Virus record (IMG/VR): IMGVR_UViG_3300021957_002986
Span: 1 to 30,009 of that record
Length of the DNA: 30,009 nucleotides
Strand: one strand, 5' to 3'
Origin: a virus
Shown here: one piece after another, positions 14,891 through 23,163 of the stretch
Numbering within the stretch: the first letter of the stretch is position 1
Layout of the letters: each line of letters opens with the position of its first letter
Position numbers and translations under genes: made by a program
The notes under the pieces: generated by a model
What the model was told of the DNA's origin: nothing
What the model saw: the letters and a program-made list of their open reading frames with translations, nothing else
Database searches by the model: none

Positions 14891-17800
14891 ATGGCAGAAG
14901 TAAGAAACGTATTTGTCAAGTCTAAAATGAACAAAGACTTAGACGAAAGACTTTTACCTAACGGAGAGTATAGAGATGGTAGAAATATATCTGTAAATAA
15001 AAGTGAAGGACCAGATGAGGGAGTTGTTGAAAATATAATAGGTAACAACTTATATTCTAATTTTAACTTTGGAACAGGTGTAGAAATTATTGGTACTTAC
15101 GTTGACACTGATAAAGATAGAATATTTATATTTGCTACAAACCACTCTGATAGTTCGCCAAGCCAATTAGATACTAGAGCAGTTGGCAATGTTTATACTG
15201 GGTCAGGTAGACAAATACAAAGTGCTGTATGTGTTATAGCTTACATAGAAGGACCTACTGCTTCTAACAATAGTATACCTAAATTTGACAAGCTTGTTGA
15301 AGGAGTGTTTTTAAATTTTTCAAAAACTCATCCTATAACTGGAATAGATATGATAGAAGATCTGTTATTTTTTACAGATAATAGAAACCAACCAAGAAAG
15401 ATAAATGTAGAAACAGCTATTGGAGCTTCTGCAACTAGTCCAGATCCTTACTATACTCACGAAGATCATATATCAGTTTCTAAACTATGCCCTGTATCAC
15501 CTATAAATTTTATATATAAAGTAGGTGGAGCTTACATATCAGGATTAATGGATGAAACTAGTGAATATTTACCTGCTAATTGTATAGGTATTTTTGCTAA
15601 CTCATCTTCAGGTGCTGGAACAGCCACCATGACAGCCAGCATACCTCAACTTACTACTTCATTAAATGATCAAGTTAGGTTTAAAAATATAAGTTTTCCA
15701 GAATTAGGTTATTTTAAAATGAAAACTATTCTTGGTAATACTCCAAACGCTGCTAGGTTTACTTACGAATACCCTATAGGTTCTAATAATAATGAAGCTG
15801 ATTCTTACGCCGCTGCTATTGAAGCAGCTATAGCCTATAAGGGAGATGTCAATGTTCCTGGCTCGCCTGATAGATTCCCATTTGTAGCTAACGATGTGCT
15901 TCAATTTGAAAGAAAAAACCCTGTGTATAGTAATACCTATGCTGGAGATAAAGATTATTTAAAAAATAAGTTTGTTAGATTTAGTTATAGATTTAAATTT
16001 GATGATGGTGAATACTCTTTAATGGCGCCTTTTACGCAACACGCTTTCGTGCCTAAGCAATATGGATATTTTTTAGACAGTGCGGTTGGTGATGGTAAAT
16101 TAAAAAGAGATGAAAAAGACACTGCTGAAAGTGGTATAAATAAATTAATGGAAAACCAAGTCACTTCTGCTAAATTTAGATTAGAACTTCCTTGGAAAAC
16201 AGACACTCTTCAATCTAGACTTCAATTTTTTAAAAAAGATTTTAAAATACAATCTATACAAGTATTATTAAAAGAGTCAGATGGACTAGCTATAAAAGTT
16301 GTAGATGAAATTGATGTAGACGAAAATGGCAGTTGGTATGGTTCACAAACTGGAACTAATGGTTTTTATGAATATGATTATAAATCAGAAAAACCTTTTA
16401 AAGTGCTACCAGATGCAGACGCCACAAGAGTACATGACAAAGTGCCAATAAGAGCTTTAGCTCAAGCAGTTACTTCTAATAGAGTAGTATATGGTAATTT
16501 TATAGAAAAACATGAATCACCAGAGTCACTTCAATACGACATAAGTGTTACTGGAAAACCTGATAGCAGTTCTAGTTCTTTTGATAGAAAAGAATATCCT
16601 AATCATACTTTAAAACAAAATAGATCTTATAAAGTAGGAGTTGTTTTGGTTGATAGATATGGTAGATCTTCAAATGTTATTTTAAGAGATTCTTTATCTA
16701 CTGTTGCAAGTAGTGGTTTAATATCTAATTTTGCTTCTATATACGCTCCTTATGAAAATTTATCAAGCACGCTTAATTGGCCAGGTAATAATTTAAATTT
16801 ATTATTTAATAACATTATACCAGAAGATAAAACAACTACAGGTTACCCTGGTGTTTGGTCTATTAATAATCCTTTAGGGTTTTATAGTTACAAAATAGTT
16901 GTGCAGCAAAAAGAACAAGAATATTATAATGTTTATGTTCCTGGCGCTTGCTCTGGAAAAATAGTATTAAAAAAAGAAGTAGGATCTGAAACTGTTAATG
17001 GAGATTTACCAGAATATGAAAGAGCTAATAGCGTAAGTAATATAGTTCTCTATGGTGACAATATAAATAAAGTACCAAAAGAACTTGCTGATGTTGGACC
17101 TACAGAAGAAGTATACGGTAGTGAAACTTTGTTGTATCCTAGAGTAGTTACTAGATATATAGTAGACTCAACTAATAGTCCTGATTCTTACAAGCCTGTT
17201 TTATCAACTACTGAGTCGTCTCAAATAAGAGAACTAAATCAATTTACTGTAACCTCTATAATATCATTTAATGATTTAGGAACATGGACAGCAGGAAGAA
17301 ATAAATATGCAGAAAATTCTTCATATCCAAATGATGGAGCAACAAGTCCTAATACTGAATACGTAGATCCACTATACTTAGATGCAAGTGCAAATCCTTT
17401 TGTAGCACAAATAGCAACAAATTTTCTAGTAGGTTTCGCGCCTACTGTTCAAGAATTTACAGGTAATCCTCAATTTTCAAAAAACTTAAATGTATTTGAA
17501 ACAGATTCAGTTACATCTGAAATAGATATATATTGGGAGTCAAGTACTTCTGATAGAATATATACACTAAATAATTCAATTGAAACAGGAACTGCCGGTC
17601 TTCCAGTAGGAATAAGCGAACCTAATTTTAACATGCTAGAGTCTATAACACCTGGAGTTAGCTCTTGGGTGTCAGATACATTTAATATAATAGATGATGG
17701 AGCTGCTCCAATAGCTGGTTCAACCGCAACTATGAACGTTACAAATGGTAATAATGCCAATATAGGAATGTTTGAAATGGTTGAAAGTCCAGCTGCGCCT

Positions 17801-18421
17801 GCGTATAGAATAAGATATAATCCTACAGATGCTAATGTTTACTACGGATCAGACTCTAATGTAAGGACTTTTAATTTTAACATAACAGGAACTGCATCTA
17901 CTGGGCAAAGTAACACTAGTACTCATCAAATGCTATTAAGTAATGTAGCTCCAACTTTTACAATACCTACAAATGGAGTTCCCGGTACAAAAACTTACTT
18001 ACATCCAGGCGAAACTGGATTTCCATCAGGTCAACAAGGATCACTTCTTAATCCATTTCCTATATTCACATTTAATCCTTCAGCTAGTAATCCTTATCCT
18101 GGATCATCACTAGGTAGTTTTAACATATTTACTGACATTGTTAATGGTAGTGGAAGCACAGGATCAAATGTAGCTTCAGAAGAGACAGCTTTAGTTCAAG
18201 CGGGATCTGTAGCATCAAGAGTTATATTTCAATTGTCTACGGCAACAGCTATAACAACTATGAGCGTTACTTCTAACGTAAACGACTTAAACTATTATGG
18301 ATCAAGAAACGATGACACTGGATCTCCTGGTGTTGGTATATACCTTTTTAAAGTTTACGCTGTGGATGCTGATCCTATAGGTCTTAAAACTTTTTATTCT
18401 GCATATTTTTACATACAATAA
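14891..18421 (+). CDS. Tail stabilisation protein with Ig-like C-terminal extension
   Basis: The 1176-aa protein opens with S-K-M-N-K-D-L-D-E-R-L-L-P-N-G-E-Y-R-D-G (residues 11-30) and E-G-P-D-E-G-V-V-E-N, a signature I associate with the stabilisation (P22 gp10-like, crAss 'Stab') proteins that close the neck and form the tail core. Beta-propeller-like repeats follow: D-R-I-F-I-F-A-T-N, D-L-L-F-F-T-D-N-R-N-Q-P-R-K and F-V-R-F-S-Y-R-F-K-F-D-D-G-E-Y-S. The last ~300 residues look like Ig or cadherin-type beta domains rich in Ser/Thr/Asn/Gly, ending K-V-Y-A-V-D-A-D. The next gene begins 2 bp after its stop in another frame and looks like the continuing propeller. Family recognition is good at the N-terminus; the C-terminal domain call is weaker. 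Confidence 0.7.
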   Translation: MAEVRNVFVKSKMNKDLDERLLPNGEYRDGRNISVNKSEGPDEGVVENIIGNNLYSNFNFGTGVEIIGTYVDTDKDRIFIFATNHSDSSPSQLDTRAVGNVYTGSGRQIQSAVCVIAYIEGPTASNNSIPKFDKLVEGVFLNFSKTHPITGIDMIEDLLFFTDNRNQPRKINVETAIGASATSPDPYYTHEDHISVSKLCPVSPINFIYKVGGAYISGLMDETSEYLPANCIGIFANSSSGAGTATMTASIPQLTTSLNDQVRFKNISFPELGYFKMKTILGNTPNAARFTYEYPIGSNNNEADSYAAAIEAAIAYKGDVNVPGSPDRFPFVANDVLQFERKNPVYSNTYAGDKDYLKNKFVRFSYRFKFDDGEYSLMAPFTQHAFVPKQYGYFLDSAVGDGKLKRDEKDTAESGINKLMENQVTSAKFRLELPWKTDTLQSRLQFFKKDFKIQSIQVLLKESDGLAIKVVDEIDVDENGSWYGSQTGTNGFYEYDYKSEKPFKVLPDADATRVHDKVPIRALAQAVTSNRVVYGNFIEKHESPESLQYDISVTGKPDSSSSSFDRKEYPNHTLKQNRSYKVGVVLVDRYGRSSNVILRDSLSTVASSGLISNFASIYAPYENLSSTLNWPGNNLNLLFNNIIPEDKTTTGYPGVWSINNPLGFYSYKIVVQQKEQEYYNVYVPGACSGKIVLKKEVGSETVNGDLPEYERANSVSNIVLYGDNINKVPKELADVGPTEEVYGSETLLYPRVVTRYIVDSTNSPDSYKPVLSTTESSQIRELNQFTVTSIISFNDLGTWTAGRNKYAENSSYPNDGATSPNTEYVDPLYLDASANPFVAQIATNFLVGFAPTVQEFTGNPQFSKNLNVFETDSVTSEIDIYWESSTSDRIYTLNNSIETGTAGLPVGISEPNFNMLESITPGVSSWVSDTFNIIDDGAAPIAGSTATMNVTNGNNANIGMFEMVESPAAPAYRIRYNPTDANVYYGSDSNVRTFNFNITGTASTGQSNTSTHQMLLSNVAPTFTIPTNGVPGTKTYLHPGETGFPSGQQGSLLNPFPIFTFNPSASNPYPGSSLGSFNIFTDIVNGSGSTGSNVASEETALVQAGSVASRVIFQLSTATAITTMSVTSNVNDLNYYGSRNDDTGSPGVGIYLFKVYAVDADPIGLKTFYSAYFYIQ

Positions 18422-18423
18422 TT

Positions 18424-20235
18424 ATGAGTGGTTTTCGAGTAGATGTTAAATATTACAATTCTTTTTGGTTAAAAAAGACTATATACGTAGGTAGCTTGCC
18501 TAATCCAAGTGCAGGAGCGCCTGATCCTAATAGAGGTGGTTATGGCTCTGCTTTTCCAGGTCTACCTTGGAATCCAACGGTAAACTCTTTGAGTTTTCCT
18601 ACGTTTCCATCTGGCGCAGGTGATTCTGAAAATAGTAATTATGACGAAGTAGAAAATTGGTTTATAGAAGAATCTAGGTATCAAGGTGGTTATAACGATG
18701 TGTCAACTGATTATGGTGCTAAAGCTTATTTAAAAGAAGATAATAATGCTCAAGAATATAGGCCTAATGCTTTGATATACTCAGGCGTGTACAACTCTAG
18801 AACTGGATTAAACGATACTAATGTTTTCTCTGTAGGTGAAGCAATAACTAAAGCAGCTGATCCCCATGAAGGCAGCATACAGAAGCTATATGCTGAAGAT
18901 ACTAACTTAATAATATTTCAAGAAGACAAAGTTAATAGAGCTTTAATAGACAAAGATCAAATATACACTTCCGAAAGTGGTACACAAACACTACCACAAG
19001 GAACTGTTATTGGTCAAATAACCCCATATAAAGGTGAGTTTGGTATAAGTAAAAATCCAGAATCATTTGCTGTATATGGTTTTAGAAAATACTTTGCTGA
19101 CAAAGATAGAGGTTCTATACTTAGATTATCTCACGATGGTATGACTGAAATATCAGAATATGGCATGTCTAACTTTTTTAGAGATCAATTAAAAAATATA
19201 AGCGAACTACAACAGCCCGTTGATGTAGTTAAAGCTTCTAATGGACAATTTTCTACACCTAGTGGTAGTTTTCCAGATCCAAAATGGGTTCGAACTTTAG
19301 GAATACTTAATTCAGATGTTGAAACAGGAGCTGCTTTAATAGTTGCTGGTATTGAATATCCAATATATGTAACAGCCGTTGAAGGTGCTTATATATACTT
19401 AACTAGCCACTACAATGATAATACTAATAATCCTATAGTTAGTGGCACTGTAATAACTTTTAGAACTTATAAAAAAGACAAAATACAAGGAGCTTGGGAT
19501 ATACATGATAGAAATTATTTAGTTTCAATACAGCAAGAAATACAAGATGATTACCATACATTAAGCTTTGACGAAGGTGTTTTAGGTTGGCCAACTTTTT
19601 ACAGTTATAGACCAGGTGAAATGTTTAGTTTAAAAAATACTTTTTTTACAACAAAGTCTGGTGAAATATACCAGCATTATTTTGAAAGTGGTGGAAATAA
19701 TAGGAACAACTTTTATGGAGTTACTTCTAAATCTTCTATAACTTTTGTGTTTAATCCTCAACCAAATGTAAATAAAAACTTTTTAACTGTAGGTTATGAA
19801 GGTAGTAATGGTTGGCAAGCTGAAAGTTTTATATCGGATCTTCAAGGTTTTCAAGAAACCCCTAGCAACTATGTAAATCCTAATACTACTAACCCTTTGT
19901 ATGTAAATTACAACGATAGTAGTGTAATAGTAAATAGTTACTACGAAGGTGCTTACGACTCAGCTGGCAATGAATATCCAGCAGCGTTAACAGAGCCAAT
20001 ATATAGGGCTGGTTTCCATTTAAAGGAAGGTAAATATGTTGCTAACTTAAAAAGTAGTAGCACAGCTAGAGCTGGTGAAGTAGTATTTGGACCAGACGCT
20101 TATGGCGGTTATCCAACTAGTGGAATAAAAGGATTTATAGCAACAGTTAAATTATCAACCGATACTAGTACTGATCCAGGCGGGCAAAAACAAATATTTG
20201 CAGTATCGTCTAATCAAGTACAATCATCTAATTAA
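18424..20235 (+). CDS. Tail propeller/muzzle-type protein
   Basis: The 603-aa protein is mostly beta. It contains segments I recall from large podovirus tail proteins: E-E-S-R-Y-Q-G-G-Y-N-D (about 81-91), R-P-N-A-L-I-Y-S-G-V-Y-N-S-R-T-G-L-N, L-Y-A-E-D-T-N-L-I-I-F-Q-E-D-K-V, and G-I-S-K-N-P-E-S-F-A-V-Y-G-F-R-K-Y-F-A-D-K-D-R. These look like propeller blades of a tail hub or muzzle. It starts 2 bp after the stabilisation gene and probably works with it. In relatives these segments may lie within one longer polypeptide (recollection, unverified), so the two genes could be a split form. The stop at 20233 is in the same frame as the following gene. Confidence 0.65.
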   Translation: MSGFRVDVKYYNSFWLKKTIYVGSLPNPSAGAPDPNRGGYGSAFPGLPWNPTVNSLSFPTFPSGAGDSENSNYDEVENWFIEESRYQGGYNDVSTDYGAKAYLKEDNNAQEYRPNALIYSGVYNSRTGLNDTNVFSVGEAITKAADPHEGSIQKLYAEDTNLIIFQEDKVNRALIDKDQIYTSESGTQTLPQGTVIGQITPYKGEFGISKNPESFAVYGFRKYFADKDRGSILRLSHDGMTEISEYGMSNFFRDQLKNISELQQPVDVVKASNGQFSTPSGSFPDPKWVRTLGILNSDVETGAALIVAGIEYPIYVTAVEGAYIYLTSHYNDNTNNPIVSGTVITFRTYKKDKIQGAWDIHDRNYLVSIQQEIQDDYHTLSFDEGVLGWPTFYSYRPGEMFSLKNTFFTTKSGEIYQHYFESGGNNRNNFYGVTSKSSITFVFNPQPNVNKNFLTVGYEGSNGWQAESFISDLQGFQETPSNYVNPNTTNPLYVNYNDSSVIVNSYYEGAYDSAGNEYPAALTEPIYRAGFHLKEGKYVANLKSSSTARAGEVVFGPDAYGGYPTSGIKGFIATVKLSTDTSTDPGGQKQIFAVSSNQVQSSN

Positions 20236-20241
20236 ATTAAA

Positions 20242-20643
20242 TTGAATATACGTAAACTTACAGACAAAGACTGGAATACATTAGTATCTTGGTGGAGTAA
20301 TTGGCCTAAGTGGAAAGCTCCAACAAAAGACTTTTTACCAGAAAATGGTAAAGGAGGTTTAATAGTAGAAATAAATGATACACCAGTAGTAGCTGGTTTT
20401 GTTTATTTAACTAATTCTAAGACAGCTTTATTAGAATGGATAGTGTCTAATCCAAAATATAGAGAAGATGACAGAAAAGCAGCTATAGAGCTTCTTATAA
20501 CTGGTGCTGAAAACTTAGTTAAATCTCTTGATTATAAATATTTATTTGCAGTAATGCAACATAAAGGACTAATAGAAACACATGAAAAACTAGGGTGGGT
20601 AGCAGATACTAAACACTCTTATGAATTAACAAAAGTATTGTAA
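20242..20643 (+). CDS. GNAT-type N-acetyltransferase-like protein (TTG start)
   Basis: This 133-aa protein has the GNAT core: I-V-E-I-N-D-T-P-V-V-A-G-F-V-Y-L (beta 2-3, about residues 40-55), A-L-L-E-W-I-V-S-N-P-K-Y-R-E-D-D-R-K-A-A (beta 4 and acetyl-CoA loop, about 61-80) and a C-terminal E-K-L-G-W strand region. The loop departs from the usual Q/R-x-x-G-x-G/A, so activity is uncertain. TTG at 20242 is the only plausible start, and the N-I-R-K-L-T-D-K-D that follows is a normal GNAT N-terminus. The leader contains ATTAAATTAAAT. The gene sits inside the tail/ejection module, so it may modify virion or host proteins. Its substrate is unknown. Confidence 0.7.
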   Translation: MNIRKLTDKDWNTLVSWWSNWPKWKAPTKDFLPENGKGGLIVEINDTPVVAGFVYLTNSKTALLEWIVSNPKYREDDRKAAIELLITGAENLVKSLDYKYLFAVMQHKGLIETHEKLGWVADTKHSYELTKVL

Positions 20644-20644
20644 T

Positions 20645-21337
20645 ATGGCAGTAGCAACAAGTATGGCAATAGCAGCGGGAGTAGCAGGTGTCACCAAAAT
20701 GGTAGACGCTCAAATGACTAAGAACAACGCTAAAGCAGAATTAAAAAAACAAGAGCAAAAGGCTAATGATGCAAAAACCGCATTAGCAGAACTTGAAAAA
20801 AACAGGCAAGAAGTTATTAATCCTTATGAAAATATGGCTAATGAATTTGAAAACATTGGTGTTGCTACTCAAGCTTCTAAGTTTGCTGCTGAAGAAGCTG
20901 ATATTGCGCTGGCTAATACTTTAGATACTATAATGCAAACTGGCGGTGGAGCTGGCGGTGCAACTGCTTTAGCTAGAGCAGCTTTAGAATCTAAACGTGG
21001 TATATCTGCTGACATAGAAAAACAAGAACAAGCTAATAACACGGCTAGAGCTGAAGGTGCTAACCAGGTACAACAACTGAAAGCTCAAGGAGAAGCTTAC
21101 AAGTTTGAAACTCAAGAAGCAAGAGACGTATCCAAAATGGATAGATTACAAACAGAACAAGACAATGCTGAGGCTATGGCTATGCAAGCTAACAATGTTA
21201 AAATGGCGGCTAATCAACAGATGCTAGGTGCTGTAGGTGGTATGGCTAGCGGTTTAGCTGGTGGTGTTCAGTCTTTTGGAGCTGGTGGTGCTAATGAATA
21301 TTTAGGAGCGGTTATACCTCCAAAAACAACACCTTAA
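20645..21337 (+). CDS. Putative internal virion / DNA-ejection protein (small)
   Basis: The 230-aa protein has a hydrophobic N-terminus (S-M-A-I-A-A-G-V-A-G-V, 6-16), a long charged helical body (about 30-185) and a Gly/Ala/Ser-rich C-terminal end (L-G-A-V-G-G-M-A-S-G-L-A-G-G-V, about 193-207). This layout recalls small ejection proteins such as T7 gp14 or P22 gp7-type proteins, which leave the virion and line the channel across the cell envelope. It comes first in a run of three genes of rising length ending in the giant protein. It begins 1 bp after the acetyltransferase stop. Confidence 0.55.
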   Translation: MAVATSMAIAAGVAGVTKMVDAQMTKNNAKAELKKQEQKANDAKTALAELEKNRQEVINPYENMANEFENIGVATQASKFAAEEADIALANTLDTIMQTGGGAGGATALARAALESKRGISADIEKQEQANNTARAEGANQVQQLKAQGEAYKFETQEARDVSKMDRLQTEQDNAEAMAMQANNVKMAANQQMLGAVGGMASGLAGGVQSFGAGGANEYLGAVIPPKTTP

Positions 21338-21348
21338 AAATATAAATT

Positions 21349-23160
21349 ATGGCAAAAGTACAAAATTATGGCGGTGGATTAGGTAAGGGTGGAACAGCAT
21401 CAAGAAGCACTGGTGCATACTCTAATCCTCAACAACAAACGAACGAGCAGTTTTCTCAATTTTTAGCAGGTAGACCAAGTTTATCTCAAGAAATGGATAA
21501 AATGGTTTCCAGTGTAATAGCTAAAAACAAATTAGAAAGAGCTTCTCAAGAGCAATTGTTTGCAGAGCAAAACACAGAGCAAAGAAGTATGTTTGATAAA
21601 GTTTCAGGTATAAAAGAAACAGGCTATGGTAAATTTGATCAAAATATGAATGATTTTTTTGGTGATCAAACAGAAAACTATTTTAAAATAAAAAAAGGTA
21701 TACAAAATGGTAGTATATCTCAAGTAGAGGGTAATAGACATTTGTCATATTTAAACAATCAAGTTACCACTTTTAAAGAGTCAATTGTTCCTATAATGGC
21801 TCAAACAAAAGCGCTGCAAGAAGCTTTAAAAATACCACCTGGACAACCTGGCTCTATAAGCTCTAGAGTACCTACTGCTCAACAAGAAGTTTTATTAGCT
21901 TTATCTCAAGGTGGCAATGTAAAGTTAGTAGATGATAATGGTCAATTATGTTTATTTAAACCAGGTGAAGATGGTAAAGAACCTGCCATGATAAACGTTA
22001 ATGAGCTGCTTCAATTAGAAAATAGTGGCAAAGAATACTTTAAAACAGTGCCTGATATATCTGAGTCTTTAAAAGGTGTTTATGATAATACTGTTAAACC
22101 TGGTGGTAAAGATAATGCTGATTTAGTAATGTTTGAAACAAAGAGAATAGGTGATCAAGAAGCTACACTTAAATACATGACACCCGAACAAAGAACTAAA
22201 GCTGCTGAATCTATGGTTACTTCTAACCAATTTAAAGGCATCTTAGATGATGAAGAGCGTATGCAAAGCGTTTGGGCTGATATGATGGGTAGAGACACAG
22301 ACTGGATGGATGTCGAAGGCGCTACAGCTGAAGAGACAGAAGCTAATATTAAAAAACAAAGAGACGAGGCTGCGAGGTGGATGGCTAACAAGTCTATAGA
22401 GGATAATGCTGCGGCTGATGGTATAAAGATGATACAATCTACTAAAAAATATAAAGCACCTGGATCAGGCAAAGTAGCTAAGTCAAGCTTAACAGATCAA
22501 GCTAGAGAACAAAGATACAATGTATATGCTGAAAAATCAAATGAGTTAGTTGGTAATCCTGATAAAATAGCATCTGCTTTAACAGAGGTTAATCCGGTTG
22601 GCAAGACTTATAGCGTTATTGACGAAGCATACATACTTGATATGATGACTGACGAGAAAAACGAAGAATATGATGAACTCAAAACCAAGGAAGAAAAAAG
22701 CAAGTTTTTAAAAGATTTAGCAGATAAAAACAAAATGCCAATAGGATCTGTAATTGATGAACAAGGAGATATTATACCAGGAACTAGTACTGCTGAAGGT
22801 ATAAGAGCTGCGTTAGCAGATGAAGGAGGTATTAACTTAGATCAACAAACTATATATGCTAGCCGTAGAAATGAAGCTGCTGTAGCTGCTTATAAAGCTG
22901 TTAATCCAAAGCCTACTGGAGACCAAAAAACTTTTAAACATAACGGAAGAACTTACCCAAACCCTATATACATAGGACCTGGATCTCAGAAACAATCAAG
23001 AAATAAAAATATAAATAGTGTTGCTCCACGTAGTCAAGGAGGTGGAAGTGTTTCAGGTACAACTACACAAAAAGAATTTGATGAAGCGTGGGCTAAACTA
23101 CCTTCAGGCGGAAAGCTTAAAGGTCCAAATGGTGTTACTTACGTGAAACCTAAAAAATAA
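21349..23160 (+). CDS. Putative internal virion protein (medium)
   Basis: The 603-aa protein starts with a Gly/Ser/Gln-rich linker-like stretch (residues 5-40) and then is mostly helical and acidic, with K-K-G-I-Q-N-G-S-I-S-Q near 105 and a low-complexity C-terminus. No catalytic motif is visible. It lies between the small ejection-type protein and the giant polyvalent protein, matching the T7 gp14-gp15-gp16 order of increasing size, so an internal core or ejection role is the best guess. Spacing is 11 bp upstream and 3 bp downstream. Confidence 0.55.
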   Translation: MAKVQNYGGGLGKGGTASRSTGAYSNPQQQTNEQFSQFLAGRPSLSQEMDKMVSSVIAKNKLERASQEQLFAEQNTEQRSMFDKVSGIKETGYGKFDQNMNDFFGDQTENYFKIKKGIQNGSISQVEGNRHLSYLNNQVTTFKESIVPIMAQTKALQEALKIPPGQPGSISSRVPTAQQEVLLALSQGGNVKLVDDNGQLCLFKPGEDGKEPAMINVNELLQLENSGKEYFKTVPDISESLKGVYDNTVKPGGKDNADLVMFETKRIGDQEATLKYMTPEQRTKAAESMVTSNQFKGILDDEERMQSVWADMMGRDTDWMDVEGATAEETEANIKKQRDEAARWMANKSIEDNAAADGIKMIQSTKKYKAPGSGKVAKSSLTDQAREQRYNVYAEKSNELVGNPDKIASALTEVNPVGKTYSVIDEAYILDMMTDEKNEEYDELKTKEEKSKFLKDLADKNKMPIGSVIDEQGDIIPGTSTAEGIRAALADEGGINLDQQTIYASRRNEAAVAAYKAVNPKPTGDQKTFKHNGRTYPNPIYIGPGSQKQSRNKNINSVAPRSQGGGSVSGTTTQKEFDEAWAKLPSGGKLKGPNGVTYVKPKK

Positions 23161-23163
23161 TAT

